A stretch of 64,000 nucleotides of DNA. Origin: JACVRW01 sp963734025 (GTDB lineage Bacteria > Actinomycetota > Thermoleophilia > Solirubrobacterales > Thermoleophilaceae). Shown piece by piece: positions 29,079 through 37,491 of the stretch. Location: contig CAVTFR010000019.1 in NCBI GenBank assembly GCA_963734025.1, positions 1 through 64,000 on the forward strand, written 5' to 3'. Position numbers and translations under genes: made by a program. The first letter of the stretch is position 1. The number at the start of each line of letters is the position of its first letter. The notes beneath the pieces were generated by a model. That model searched no databases and was not told where the DNA came from. It worked only from the letters and a program-made list of their open reading frames with translations.

Positions 29079-30047
29079 ATGACGTTCCGCGAACATCTCC
29101 CCCAGCTCGACGGCGATCTCTTCCTCAGTGATGGCGGAATCGAGACCGTGCTGATCTTCCATGAGGGACTCGACCTGCCGGCCTTCGCCGCCTTCGACCT
29201 ACTCAAGGACGACGAGGGGACGGAGCGTCTGCGCAGCTACTACGAGCCCTACGTCGCATTGGCGCGTGAGAGTGGGACGGGGTTCGTGCTGGAGAGCCCG
29301 ACCTGGCGTGCCAGCCCGCGCTGGGCAGGCGAGCTCGGCTACGACCTCGAGCAGCTCGATGGCCTGAACCGCAGGGCGATCGCGCTGCTGGAGGAGATCC
29401 GTGACGAGCAGGGGGGCAGCGCGCCAATCGTGATCAGCGGCTGCGTGGGGCCGCACGACGACGGCTACAACCCGGGTGAACTACTGGATGCGGATGGCGC
29501 CCAGGAGTACCACTCGACTCAGATCGGCACCTTCGCCGACACCGCCGCCGACCTGGTCACCGCGATCACGATGACCTACGTGGAGGAGGCGACCGGCGTC
29601 GCGCGCGCGGCGGCGGAGGCAGGCCTGCCCTCGGTGATCTCGTTCACCGTCGAGACCGACGGCCGGCTGCCAAGCGGCCAGCCGCTCGGTGAGGCGATCG
29701 AGCAAGTCGACCGCGACACCGGCGACAGCCCCAGCTACTTCATGATCAACTGCGCCCACCCCACCCACTTCGAGTCGGTGCTCGAGCAGGGAGACGGCTG
29801 GCGGGAACGCGTCCAGGGTCTGCGCGCGAATGCCTCTACACGGAGTCACGCGGAGCTCGACGAGGCGGACGAGCTGGACGAGGGCGACCCCACCGACCTC
29901 GGCGTTCGGTACGCCGGGCTGCGCGAGCGGCTGCCGCGGTTGAACGTGCTTGGCGGGTGCTGCGGAACCGATCACCGCCACATCGCGGAAATCCGCGACG
30001 CGTGGCTTACGAGCGGATCCGGTCAGCGCCGTCCAGGGCGGCCTTGA
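29079..30047 (+). CDS. Homocysteine S-methyltransferase family protein
   Basis: A 322-aa (beta/alpha)8 protein. LFLSDGGIETVLIFHEGLDL opens the barrel. The zinc-binding cysteines are in FMINCAHPTHF and the terminal LGGCCGTDHRHI, as in betaine- or S-methylmethionine-homocysteine methyltransferases. The start ATG 29079 follows GGAGG. It probably moves a methyl group from a donor to homocysteine or a related thiol. The 3' end overlaps the convergent ACT-domain gene by 41 bp. Confidence 0.9.
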   Translation: MTFREHLPQLDGDLFLSDGGIETVLIFHEGLDLPAFAAFDLLKDDEGTERLRSYYEPYVALARESGTGFVLESPTWRASPRWAGELGYDLEQLDGLNRRAIALLEEIRDEQGGSAPIVISGCVGPHDDGYNPGELLDADGAQEYHSTQIGTFADTAADLVTAITMTYVEEATGVARAAAEAGLPSVISFTVETDGRLPSGQPLGEAIEQVDRDTGDSPSYFMINCAHPTHFESVLEQGDGWRERVQGLRANASTRSHAELDEADELDEGDPTDLGVRYAGLRERLPRLNVLGGCCGTDHRHIAEIRDAWLTSGSGQRRPGRP

Positions 30048-30399
30048 GGCCGTCCAGGTCAGGCGACCCGAAGACCACGCGATCGCGCGTCGCGACGTAG
30101 ACCAGATCGAGGTCGACACCGGCGCGCGCGATCCTGCGGGTGAGGTCCGCCAGCACGCCGGGACGGTCCTCGACGTCGACCACCACGACCTCGCGCTCGC
30201 GCGTGACGGCCAGGTGCGAGATCGCCAGCAGGTGCTTCACGGCCTCGGCGTGCGGGACCAGCAGGTGGAGCTCGGCCCGCTCGCCGGGCCCGACGCAGGT
30301 TGCGGCCGCGATGTTGACGCCGGCGTCGCTGATCGCCGCTGCAACCCGTGCGAGCGCACCGGGCGTGTTCTCGACGTCTATGACCAGGTCGACCGGCAT
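30007..30399 (-). CDS. Tandem ACT-domain protein
   Basis: A 130-aa protein with two ACT modules: LVIDVENTPGALARVAAAIS, then VVVVDVEDRPGVLADLTRRI. The second ends LDLVYVATRDRVVFGSPDLD. Each module has the beta-alpha-beta start with the Gly turn that usually binds an amino acid. Similar stand-alone proteins are thought to sense amino acids. It converges on and overlaps the homocysteine methyltransferase-like gene, so a link to amino-acid metabolism is possible but only inferred. Confidence 0.85.
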   Translation of the reverse strand: MPVDLVIDVENTPGALARVAAAISDAGVNIAAATCVGPGERAELHLLVPHAEAVKHLLAISHLAVTREREVVVVDVEDRPGVLADLTRRIARAGVDLDLVYVATRDRVVFGSPDLDGLKAALDGADRIRS

Positions 30400-30429
30400 C
30401 TGTCGAGTCTTGCAAAGCCGCCGCCGCGG

Positions 30430-31374
30430 TCAGCTGCGGTGCTGCTCCTCGAACGCCTGGTCGGGATGGCTGATCTCGCCCGCCTCGAGCTTGCGGCTGC
30501 GCTCGAGCTCGGCGTTGAGCTCGGCTCCGAGCAGGATGCAGATGTTCGTGATCCAGAGCCAGAGCAGGAACACGATCGGCCCGGCGAGCGCCCCGTAGGT
30601 CTTGTTGTAGGAGGAGAAGTTCGAGACGTAGAAGGCGAACCCCACCGAGGCGATCACCCAGCCCAGGACGGCGAGCAGGGCCCCGGGCGAGAACAGGCGG
30701 AACGGCAGCTTCACGTTCGGCGCACCCCAATAGAGCACGGCGAACAGGACGCTGACGAGGAACAGGAGCACGGGCCACTTGGCGATGCCCCATATGTCCA
30801 CCGCCGTGTCGCCGACACCGACCAGGTCGCCGACCTCCTTCGCCAGGCCACCCGTGAGGGTGACCGCGAACGCGATGATGCCCGCCAGCACCATCAGCAC
30901 CAGAGTCAGGCCGATCCGCACGGGCAGGGTCTTCTTGAGCGAGTCCGCGTCGTCCACGTCGTAGATCGAGTTCGAGGCGCTCATGAAGCCGTTGACGTAG
31001 CCCGACGAGGCCCAGATGGCACCCGCGATTCCGATGAAGAACGCGATCCCCGAGGCGCTTCCGGCGCCCTGCAGGTTCCTGATCGCGTCGGTCACGATCT
31101 CCTGCGCCGGGCCGGGCGCCACGTCCTCGAGGTTCTCGATGAGCGAGTCCGTGACGGAGTCGCCGATCAGGCCGAGTACCGACACGACAACCAGCAGCGC
31201 CGGGAAGATCGCGAGGATGCCGAAGTAGGTGAGCGCGGCCGCCCAGTCGGTGAGCTTGTCCTCCTTGAAGGCCTTGACCGTGCGCTTCAGCGCGTCCTTC
31301 CAGGAACCGGCGGAGAGATCGGTCAGGCCTTCGGGAGCGTCGGCGCTCGCCGCCTGTCCGTCCGAGGTGGCCAT
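30430..31374 (-). CDS. YihY/virulence factor BrkB family membrane protein
   Basis: A 314-aa integral membrane protein. The conserved core DWAAALTYFGILAIFPALLV is followed by SASGIAFFIGIAGAIWASSG, AVTLTGGLAKEVGDLVGVGD and a last helix LAGPIVFLLWLWITNICILL-GAELNAELER. About six helices are expected. The older name ribonuclease BN is not supported for this family, whose function is unknown. The start ATG 31374 has AAGGAG upstream. The ACT gene follows on the same strand 31 bp later. Confidence 0.92.
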   Translation of the reverse strand: MATSDGQAASADAPEGLTDLSAGSWKDALKRTVKAFKEDKLTDWAAALTYFGILAIFPALLVVVSVLGLIGDSVTDSLIENLEDVAPGPAQEIVTDAIRNLQGAGSASGIAFFIGIAGAIWASSGYVNGFMSASNSIYDVDDADSLKKTLPVRIGLTLVLMVLAGIIAFAVTLTGGLAKEVGDLVGVGDTAVDIWGIAKWPVLLFLVSVLFAVLYWGAPNVKLPFRLFSPGALLAVLGWVIASVGFAFYVSNFSSYNKTYGALAGPIVFLLWLWITNICILLGAELNAELERSRKLEAGEISHPDQAFEEQHRS

Positions 31375-31756
31375 GCTCGCACTCCTTGGTCGATGGCCGA
31401 CGGGTGCCTGCTGAGGGCAGCGTATCGCTGGTCGCCTCAGCGCCTCCGCGCGTCCTTGCCTCGCTGTGGCGGCGGCTTGGGCGAACGCGGCCCGTGTGGC
31501 GGCCGCCGCGGCGGGTGCGCGCCGGAGAGCGTGGCTTCGACTCGGGGCAGGGAGTGCGCCAGGGCGTCTGCCTCGGGTCGGGGCAGGTCGCCGAGCAGCG
31601 ACCCGAGCCGGGAGCGCCGCCTTCGTCCTCGCCGGCAACGTCGCGGGCGAGAGCTGGCAACGGCTGGCGGCGACCGCCGGACACGTGTCGCTGGCCGTCA
31701 GCGGCCTGATTCTGGCCGCCGTCCTGTGGGCCGGCTCGCGGCGCCGCCGAGCAAGG
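31375..31756. other. Gap with a possible decayed plus-strand gene
   Basis: The plus strand reads RVLASLWRRLGRTRPVWRPP near 31450-31520 in one frame and LAVSGLILAAVLWAGSRRRR near 31690-31750 in another. This looks like a small membrane protein with frame breaks that ends inside the methyltransferase gene. Support is weak. Confidence 0.25.
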
Positions 31757-32545
31757 TCAGCGTCGCGTGCCAACCACCAGTAGGTACTCACGCGTATGGG
31801 CGATCTCGTCCCCGTCGCGGTAGTTCGACTCGAAGAAGTCGACCCAGGCCGCTCTGAGCTCCTCGCGGCGCTCGCCGAGCGAGTCGGCGAGCGTCTTCGT
31901 CGGCCCATAGCTGGTCGAGAACAGGTCCCAGTACGCCTCGCCGCTCGGCACGTGCAACGTCGAGATGCCCTTCTCGAGCTCCAGCTCGAACCACTCGCCC
32001 AGCAGCTCCCTGATACGCCCCTCGTCACCCCAGTCGAACGGGCTGCTCGGCGGAGGGGCCGGCTGGAACGGCGCCATCATCGCGAACATGCGTCCCACGC
32101 CGCCCGCGGCTGTCCAGGTCGCGAGGACAAGCCGGCCGCCCGGACGCGTCACGCGCGCGAGCTCGCGGGCCGTCGCGGCGTGGTCGGGGGCGAACATCAC
32201 CCCGCACGTGGAGGAGACCGTGTCGAAGCTCGCGTCGGGCAATGCGAGACGCTCGCAGTCTCCCACCTGGTAGTCGATCTCGAGGCCGAGCTCCGTCGCC
32301 CGCTCCCTCGCCGTCTCGATCAGCGCAGGCGCGAGGTCGACTCCGGTGACCTGCGCGCCGCGCGCCGCCGCTCGCTCCGCCACCGCCCCGGTGCCGCAGG
32401 CGAGGTCGAGCCAGCGCTCCCCGGGCTGGGGATCGAGCCGCTCCATCACCCGCTCGTGGATGTCGGCGATCGTGTCGGTCACACGCTGGTAGGGGCCGGA
32501 ACCCCACATCACGCTCTGTCGCTGCTTCAACTCCTCGTAGGCCAT
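31757..32545 (-). CDS. Class I SAM-dependent methyltransferase
   Basis: A 262-aa enzyme with motif I WLDLACGTGAVAERAAARGA, QVTGVDLAPALIETARERAT, a motif II region DCERLALPDASFDTVSST and LARVTRPGGRLVLATWT. It is of the UbiE/Methyltransf_11 type. The C-terminal part WVDFFESNYRDGDEIAHTRE is typical of a soil-actinobacterial subfamily. The substrate is unknown. It lies 23 bp downstream of the nitroreductase-like gene and may share its TetR-controlled transcript. Confidence 0.9.
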   Translation of the reverse strand: MAYEELKQRQSVMWGSGPYQRVTDTIADIHERVMERLDPQPGERWLDLACGTGAVAERAAARGAQVTGVDLAPALIETARERATELGLEIDYQVGDCERLALPDASFDTVSSTCGVMFAPDHAATARELARVTRPGGRLVLATWTAAGGVGRMFAMMAPFQPAPPPSSPFDWGDEGRIRELLGEWFELELEKGISTLHVPSGEAYWDLFSTSYGPTKTLADSLGERREELRAAWVDFFESNYRDGDEIAHTREYLLVVGTRR

Positions 32546-32568
32546 CGTCTTCTCCTTGTCGGCTTCGC

Positions 32569-33099
32569 CTAGGCGGCACGCTCGCTCGGCCGGCTGAGCG
32601 GCCTGAGCCTGAACACCGGGATCCGGCGACCCGCTGTCCAGCGGGGGTAGTGCGTGAAGCCGGGGTATATCTCCTCGCCACGCCGATAGGCCCGCTCGCG
32701 CTCATCGCCGCTGAGCTCCTCGGCCACGATCGCACGGGTTGCGCCGCCGGCGACGATGGTCGCGTTCGGGTTCGACTGCAGGTTGTAGTACCAGGACGGG
32801 TTGTGGGGACGGCCGTAGTTCGACGCGATCAGGATGGTGTCCTCGCCGTCCGGAATGCAGAGGACGGGCAGCGTGCGCGCTCTCCCGGTCTTCGCGCCGG
32901 TCGTGGTGAGCATCGTGATCTCGACGCCGCCCAGCCACGACGACGCGGTGGTCGCGCCATCGGTGAGCCGGTAGACGAGCCGGTCGAGCGGCGTCTGGAT
33001 GACCGCGTAGATCCTGGCGATCAGGCGAGTCGCGGCCATCCTGCGCATGAGCCGGTGGAAGGGGCGCGACTGGCGGTAGCTCTCCATCCGCGCGAACAT
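32569..33099 (-). CDS. DDN-type nitroreductase/F420-dependent family protein
   Basis: A 176-aa protein of the deazaflavin-dependent nitroreductase fold, with LTTTGAKTGRARTLPVLCIP, ILIASNYGRPHNPSWYYNLQ and ATIVAGGATRAIVAEELSGD, the usual split-barrel landmarks. Members reduce substrates with F420H2. Starts at ATG 33099 or 33087 are both possible. It is divergent from a tetR gene with one operator between, so it is probably repressed by it. Confidence 0.88.
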   Translation of the reverse strand: MFARMESYRQSRPFHRLMRRMAATRLIARIYAVIQTPLDRLVYRLTDGATTASSWLGGVEITMLTTTGAKTGRARTLPVLCIPDGEDTILIASNYGRPHNPSWYYNLQSNPNATIVAGGATRAIVAEELSGDERERAYRRGEEIYPGFTHYPRWTAGRRIPVFRLRPLSRPSERAA

Positions 33100-33104
33100 A
33101 GCAA

Positions 33105-33123
33105 ATGCAACCAGAAGTTGCAT
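33105..33123. promoter_or_regulatory. TetR operator (perfect 7-5-7 palindrome)
   Basis: ATGCAACCAGAAGTTGCAT lies between the divergent nitroreductase-like and tetR genes, 5 bp before the nitroreductase ATG and 1 bp before the TATGAT of tetR. A bound dimer would block both promoters. Confidence 0.65.
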
Positions 33124-33137
33124 CTATGATTCACGGG

Positions 33138-33764
33138 GTGGCGCGCTCGACGACGAACACGCCCCGCCGCCGCGGGCCCAGCAGCCGTGTGCGGGCGGCC
33201 GCGATCGCGGCGACGCTGGCGGAGCTCGCCGAGGGCGGCTACTCGGCGCTCAGCCTCGAGAAGGTCGCCCGCCGGGCGGGCGTCCACAAGACCACGCTCT
33301 ACCGCCGCTGGGGCACGCGTGAGGAGCTCGTCCTCGAGGCGATGCTCGAGCGGGCCGGTGAGCACATCTCGGTTCCCGACAACGGTTCGCTGCGCGAGGA
33401 CCTGCTCGAGCTCGCGCGCACCGCCGCCGCCAACGCCGCCAGCCCCGAGGTCGCGGCGATGGCCCGTGCGGTGGCGGCCGAGTCGCCCCGCGAAGGCAGG
33501 CTGGCGGAAGCGAACAGCCGCTTCTGGGCGGAGCGGCTCGCGCTCGACGGCGTCATCGTCGAGCGGGCAATGGAGCGCGGTGAGGTCGAGACCGGGACCG
33601 ACCCGCGGGTAGTGATCGAGGCCGTGCTCGGGCCGATCCACCTGAGGTTGCTGCTCAGCGGGGAGCCGGTCGACCAGTCGTTCCTCGAGGGAGTCGTCGA
33701 TCTCGTCGTGGGCGGCGCCGCAGGCCGGGGGCCAGGAAGGTCACGTCTTCCACCGGCGGGGTGA
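33138..33764 (+). CDS. TetR-family transcriptional regulator
   Basis: A 208-aa protein with HTH sequence IAATLAELAEGGYSALSLEK, VARRAGVHKTTLYRRWGTRE and a C-terminal TetR_C domain (IHLRLLLSGEPVDQSFLEGV). I choose GTG 33138 because TATGAT (33125-33130) ends 7 bp before it, the spacing of a leaderless start. ATG 33126 is in frame but would overlap that element. The last about 20 codons overlap the convergent zinc-ribbon gene and may be extended beyond the natural end. Confidence 0.9.
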   Translation: MARSTTNTPRRRGPSSRVRAAAIAATLAELAEGGYSALSLEKVARRAGVHKTTLYRRWGTREELVLEAMLERAGEHISVPDNGSLREDLLELARTAAANAASPEVAAMARAVAAESPREGRLAEANSRFWAERLALDGVIVERAMERGEVETGTDPRVVIEAVLGPIHLRLLLSGEPVDQSFLEGVVDLVVGGAAGRGPGRSRLPPAG

Positions 33765-33885
33765 AGAAGTGGCCGCCCAGGCAGGCGATCTTGACGAAGG
33801 CCAGCGGCCCGGCCGTGCTGAACAGCGAGAAGCGATCGATCACCTCGGCAGGCAGGTCGCACTCGGGGCAGCGTGCGTAGTCCAT
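33655..33885 (-). CDS. Small zinc-ribbon protein
   Basis: MDYARCPECDLPAEVIDRFS, followed by FVKIACLGGHFFTPPVEDVT, gives one CxxC pair and a later Cys/His pair, a small metal-binding fold. GGAAGGA precedes ATG 33885. The conserved part ends near 33735; the remaining 26 codons are Arg-rich and antisense to tetR, so the true end may be earlier. Function unknown. Confidence 0.6.
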   Translation of the reverse strand: MDYARCPECDLPAEVIDRFSLFSTAGPLAFVKIACLGGHFFTPPVEDVTFLAPGLRRRPRRDRRLPRGTTGRPAPR

Positions 33886-34345
33886 TTGGGGGGGTCCTTC
33901 CGTGGGAAACGTCATCAGAGGGAGGACCGCGCGGGTGGGCCGGGGATTCCGTCTCGCCCGCGTGAGAAGCGTCACACAGCGCTAGCTGCCGCCGCCCCGC
34001 GTCACCGCGACCTCGAGCTCGGCGCTCGGCAACGAGGCCGAGCAAGATGGCTCCGATCACGAGCGCCTCCCTTCGATGGAGGCCACCGTACCGGACCGGC
34101 AGCCGCGCTGGTGCCTGACGGCAGTGGATCAAGCAAGGAGCGGGCGCGGCATCCGTGACGTACCCGTTCTACCAGGCTCCGTCCTGCTCGCTCGGTCCGC
34201 TGGACGAGCAGGCGATCCGGACGCTGTACCCGGCCGGCTGAGCCCGGCGGGCCGAAGGGCTTACCAAGCCCTTGCCTTGACCTGGACGACCGCTTCACGA
34301 CCCCCTGCAAGCCTCGTGCATGTCAATCGACGGGAGGTCGGATCA
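33886..34345. other. Gap with a possible protease-tail remnant
   Basis: At 34155-34241 the plus strand reads VTYPFYQAPSCSLGPLDEQA then IRTLYPAG and a stop. It looks like the C-terminal end of a matrixin-like secreted protein whose body is missing. Nothing else is recognised here. Confidence 0.3.
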
Positions 34346-34729
34346 ATGAAGCTGAAGTTCACAGTTCTCGCCGCTGTCCTGGCCGCCGTGGCGCTGGCCG
34401 CAGTTCCCTCCGGCGCGGGTGCGCAGGCGACCGGGCTGACGGAGTTCGACGGGACGGTGCTGTCGAAGAATCGCGACAACCGCTCCTTCCGGCTGCGTGA
34501 CTTCGAGCGCGGCACGGTACGCATCTTCGTCACGCGCAACACGCGCTTCGAGCGCATCGGCGGGTTCGCCGGGCTGCGGGTCGGCGCGCGCAACATCGAG
34601 GCGGTCGTGCGCAAGCGCGATGGCCGCTGGGTCGCACTCGAGGTGGAGCGCTCGGGCCGCGACGACCGCGACGACGACCGGGGCGGCGATGACGACCGCA
34701 GCGGTCCCGGCGGCGGCGACGACGACTGA
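34346..34729 (+). CDS. Secreted DUF5666-like protein with Asp-rich tail
   Basis: A 127-aa exported protein. The signal peptide (FTVLAAVLAAVALAAVPSGA) is followed by one small beta domain: LTEFDGTVLSKNRDNRSFRL, TVRIFVTRNTRFERIGGF and WVALEVERSG. This resembles DUF5666 repeats. The tail is made of Asp, Arg and Gly (RDDRDDDRGGDDDRSG), so it is highly charged and may bind cations. GGGAGG precedes ATG 34346. Confidence 0.7.
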   Translation: MKLKFTVLAAVLAAVALAAVPSGAGAQATGLTEFDGTVLSKNRDNRSFRLRDFERGTVRIFVTRNTRFERIGGFAGLRVGARNIEAVVRKRDGRWVALEVERSGRDDRDDDRGGDDDRSGPGGGDDD

Positions 34730-34738
34730 CCCGCTTGC

Positions 34739-34773
34739 GGCGGCGGGGTCCGGGATCGCCGGACCCCGCCGCC
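34739..34773. terminator. Perfect 15-bp terminator hairpin
   Basis: GGCGGCGGGGTCCGG and CCGGACCCCGCCGCC pair without a mismatch around GATCG. It sits between convergent genes ending at 34729 and 34778 and would serve both. Confidence 0.75.
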
Positions 34774-34777
34774 CGCT

Positions 34778-35564
34778 CTAGACCCGGCCGGCCGGCACCG
34801 TCGCCTCGAGCCACTCCTCGAAGGTCGGGCCGGCGAGCCTGGCGCCCGGTCGGGGCAGGGCGCCCCCGTTCGCGTAACGCTCGCTGTCGGGGTCGGAGGG
34901 GTCGCTCGTCTCCTCGACCCTCAGGCCCTCGCCGCGACGCGCGGCCAGCAGGCGCGCCGCCTCGACGAGACGCTCCTCGCGCGGGCCGGCGACCTCCGTG
35001 GTCTCGGCCGCATCGAACTCTGGGTCCGGGAGGGTGGCCAGCTCGACGAGCGCTTCCGCAACGGTCCGCGCCGACACGAGCTGCGTGCGCATCGCCCAGA
35101 CGTAGCTGACGTCGCCCTGGGTGCCCCACTTCATGAGCTCCTCCACGAACTCGTGAAACTGGGCCGCACGCACGATGCGCGCCGGGATCGGCCCGGCGAG
35201 GGCGACCTGCTCCTGGGCAACTTTCGCGGCGTTGTAGCCGCCGGCGAACTCGTCGATGCCGATGATCGACACGATGACCAGCCGCCGCACGCCGGCCCGC
35301 TCACCGGCCTCCTGCAGATTGCGGGTCGAGGTTGTGAAGAACTCAGTCGCGGCCTGCTGGTCGGGCGAGGGCCCGGTCGCGGCGTCGATGACCGTGTGGA
35401 CGCCGGTGAGGGCCTGGTCCAGCCCCTCGCCGGTGATCACGTCGACCCCCTGCGAGCGCGACAATCGGTACGACCTCGTAGCCGCGCTCTTCGAGGATGT
35501 CCACGATGTGGCGGCCGACCCGCCCGGTCGCCCCGGCCACTGCCATCTTGGTGCTCTGCGACAT
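34778..35564 (-). CDS. NmrA-like NAD(P)-binding reductase/epimerase, one frameshift
   Basis: A Rossmann-fold atypical SDR of about 262 aa. The nucleotide site MAVAGATGRVGRHIVDILEE is in one frame from ATG 35564 (AAGGAG upstream). After about 35462 the protein continues in another frame with GVDVITGEGLDQALTGVHTV, then RRLVIVSIIGIDEFAGGYNA and AKVAQEQVAL. One indel near 35462 explains this. It is divergent from an ECF41 sigma factor, and such sigma factors are typically linked to oxidoreductase or epimerase genes. A promoter matching the ECF41 consensus precedes this gene, so it is the probable target. Confidence 0.82.
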
Positions 35565-35600
35565 CGCTGTCTCCTTAGAGTGGATTGCCTTCACTCCGAG

Positions 35601-35627
35601 GACACGGCGCGGCGCGGAGATGTGACA
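35601..35627 (-). promoter_or_regulatory. ECF41-type promoter for the NmrA-like gene
   Basis: On the minus strand TGTCACA (35627-35621) is followed after 16 bp by TGTC (35604-35601). The published ECF41 consensus is TGTCACA-N16-CGTC, so 10 of 11 fixed positions match. The -35 element overlaps the GTG start codon of the sigma gene itself on the other strand. Confidence 0.7.
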
Positions 35628-36482
35628 GAGGACCACCTGACAGCGGAATTCGAGGCGAATCGCTCCCATCTGCGGGCGGTCGCCTTCCGGATGCTGGGCT
35701 CGCTGAGCGAGGCCGACGACGCGGTTCAGCAGGCCTGGCTGCGCGCGAGCCGGGCTGACACGAGCGACGTCGAGGACATGCGCGCGTGGCTGACGACCGT
35801 CGTCGCCCGCGTCTCACTGAACATGCTGCGCTCCCGCAGGTCGAAGCGGGAGGAGCCGCTCGGCGTGCACGTGCCCGAGCCGATCGTGAGCAGCCAGGAC
35901 GGCCTCCAGCCGGAGCACGAAGCACTGCTCGCCGACTCGGTGGGACTGGCGCTGCTCGTCGTGCTCGAGACCCTGCAACCGGCCGAGCGGCTCGCCTACG
36001 TGCTGCACGACATGTTCGCGGTGCCCTTCGACGACATCGGCCCGATCGTCGAGCGCTCGCCCGCGGCGACACGCCAGCTCGCGAGCCGCGCCCGGCGGCG
36101 GGTGGAGGGCGAGCCGGTGGTCCCGGACCCCGATCTCGGCCGCCAGCGCGAGGTCGTGGGGGCGTTCATGGCGGCGTCGCGGGAGGGCGACTTCGAGGGG
36201 CTCGTCGCGGTCCTCCATCCGGACGTCGTCCTGCGCGCCGACATGGCGCTGGGCGACTCGCGGCGTGTGCGGGGCGCCGAGGCGGTGGCCGGCCAGGCAC
36301 GCATGTACCACAGGCTGGAGCGCTTCTCGCGGCCTGCACTCGTGAACGGCGCGGCCGGGATGGTGGTGGCCGGCGACGAGCGGACCTACGCGGTGCTGGG
36401 CTTCACCGTCGCCGGCGGCAAGATCGTCGCCATCGACATCCTGGCGGACCCCGCGCGGCTCGAGCAGCTCGATCTCGCCTGA
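35622..36482 (+). CDS. ECF41-family RNA polymerase sigma factor (SigJ-like)
   Basis: A 286-aa sigma factor with region 2 (LRAVAFRMLGSLSEADDAVQ), the linker HVPEPIV that corresponds to the WLPEP motif of ECF41, region 4 (LAYVLHDMFAVPFDDIGPIV) and a C-terminal SnoaL-like domain (EVVGAFMAASREGDFEGLVA ... GGKIVAIDILADPARLEQL). In this group the fused domain, not a separate anti-sigma factor, controls activity. GTG 35622 is used because region 2 begins soon after; GGAG lies close upstream. It is divergent from the NmrA-like gene. Confidence 0.92.
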   Translation: MTEDHLTAEFEANRSHLRAVAFRMLGSLSEADDAVQQAWLRASRADTSDVEDMRAWLTTVVARVSLNMLRSRRSKREEPLGVHVPEPIVSSQDGLQPEHEALLADSVGLALLVVLETLQPAERLAYVLHDMFAVPFDDIGPIVERSPAATRQLASRARRRVEGEPVVPDPDLGRQREVVGAFMAASREGDFEGLVAVLHPDVVLRADMALGDSRRVRGAEAVAGQARMYHRLERFSRPALVNGAAGMVVAGDERTYAVLGFTVAGGKIVAIDILADPARLEQLDLA

Positions 36483-36617
36483 GCGCTCTGGTACGGTGGC
36501 CCGCGGATGACGACTGTGTCGGTGGGACACCCGCGTCGGACCGTCTGAGCGCTCGCTCGCAGCGCTCGCTCCGGCGCATCACGTTTCCGCCCAGCTTTCG
36601 CTTCATCGGAGGTCCCA

Positions 36618-36989
36618 ATGCGCGAGAAACGCGCACGGCACCGGAGCGGGGCGCCGAGCTCCTTCCGCTGCCGACACTGCCGGCTCGACGTCTCATACGA
36701 CGCTCCCGGCAGCGCCCATCGCAACCACTGCCCGAGCTGCCTGTGGAGCAGGCACCTCGATGACGACAGGCCCGGCGACCGCGCCGCGGACTGCGGCGCG
36801 TCCATGGAGCCGATCGCGGTCTCGGTGCGCGCCGACGGCGAGTGGATGATCGTCCACCGCTGCACGGGCTGCGACACCGTCCATCTCAATCGCATCGCAG
36901 GTGACGACAATGCGCTGCTGCTGACGCGGCTGGCCGTCCGGCCGCTGGCGCAGCCGGCCTTCCCACTCGAGCACCTCGGCCGCATCTGA
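36618..36989 (+). CDS. RNHCP zinc-ribbon domain protein
   Basis: A 123-aa protein with FRCRHCRLDVSYDAPGSAHR followed at once by NHCPSCLWSRHLDDDRPGDR, the RNHCP signature, and a second metal pair HRCTGCDTVHLNRIAGDD. GGAGG precedes ATG 36618. The family is of unknown function and sometimes sits near translation genes; nothing here supports a specific role. Confidence 0.88.
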   Translation: MREKRARHRSGAPSSFRCRHCRLDVSYDAPGSAHRNHCPSCLWSRHLDDDRPGDRAADCGASMEPIAVSVRADGEWMIVHRCTGCDTVHLNRIAGDDNALLLTRLAVRPLAQPAFPLEHLGRI

Positions 36990-37010
36990 GCGGGCGATCG
37001 GCGGGATACT

Positions 37011-37436
37011 GTGGCCCTGGTCAACCTCGACCTACTGGCACGCGTGCGGGCGCCCGTTCGCGAGACCGGCGAGCTCGACTGGTCTCTCGTGGACCCCGAC
37101 TTCGAGATCCACGACCACGAGCTGGTCGACTCGCCCGTCCAGCGCGGGCGCGAGGGCTGGGCCCGCTGGCGGTCCAACTGGCACGGCGCCTTCCACGAAT
37201 ACCGGGCCGACGACATCGATCGGATCGAGCTGGACGAGCAGCGCATCCTCACGGTGCACCGGCTCTGGGCGCGCGGGAGCGCCAGCGGCATCGAGCTCGA
37301 GCGGACCGACGCCCAGCTATGGACGTTCCGGGGGGACCTGCTCCTGAGGCTCGACTACTACCCCGACTACCGGCCGGACGAGGGGTCGTGGGCGCTGCCG
37401 GGCGGCGGGCGGGCGCGATGGCCGTCGACGTCCTGA
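37011..37436 (+). CDS. SnoaL/NTF2-like protein
   Basis: A 141-aa protein from GTG 37011 with LDWSLVDPDFEIHDHELVDS, REGWARWRSNWHGAFHEYRA and ILTVHRLWARGSASGIELER. It has the cone-shaped alpha+beta fold of nuclear transport factor 2-like proteins. The last about 20 residues are low complexity. Ligand unknown. It follows the RNHCP gene by 21 bp. Confidence 0.75.
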   Translation: MALVNLDLLARVRAPVRETGELDWSLVDPDFEIHDHELVDSPVQRGREGWARWRSNWHGAFHEYRADDIDRIELDEQRILTVHRLWARGSASGIELERTDAQLWTFRGDLLLRLDYYPDYRPDEGSWALPGGGRARWPSTS

Positions 37437-37491
37437 CCGAGATCGAGATCGCCAGCCAGCGCGACCGGTTGGCTTCCGCTCTACGAGCGGG

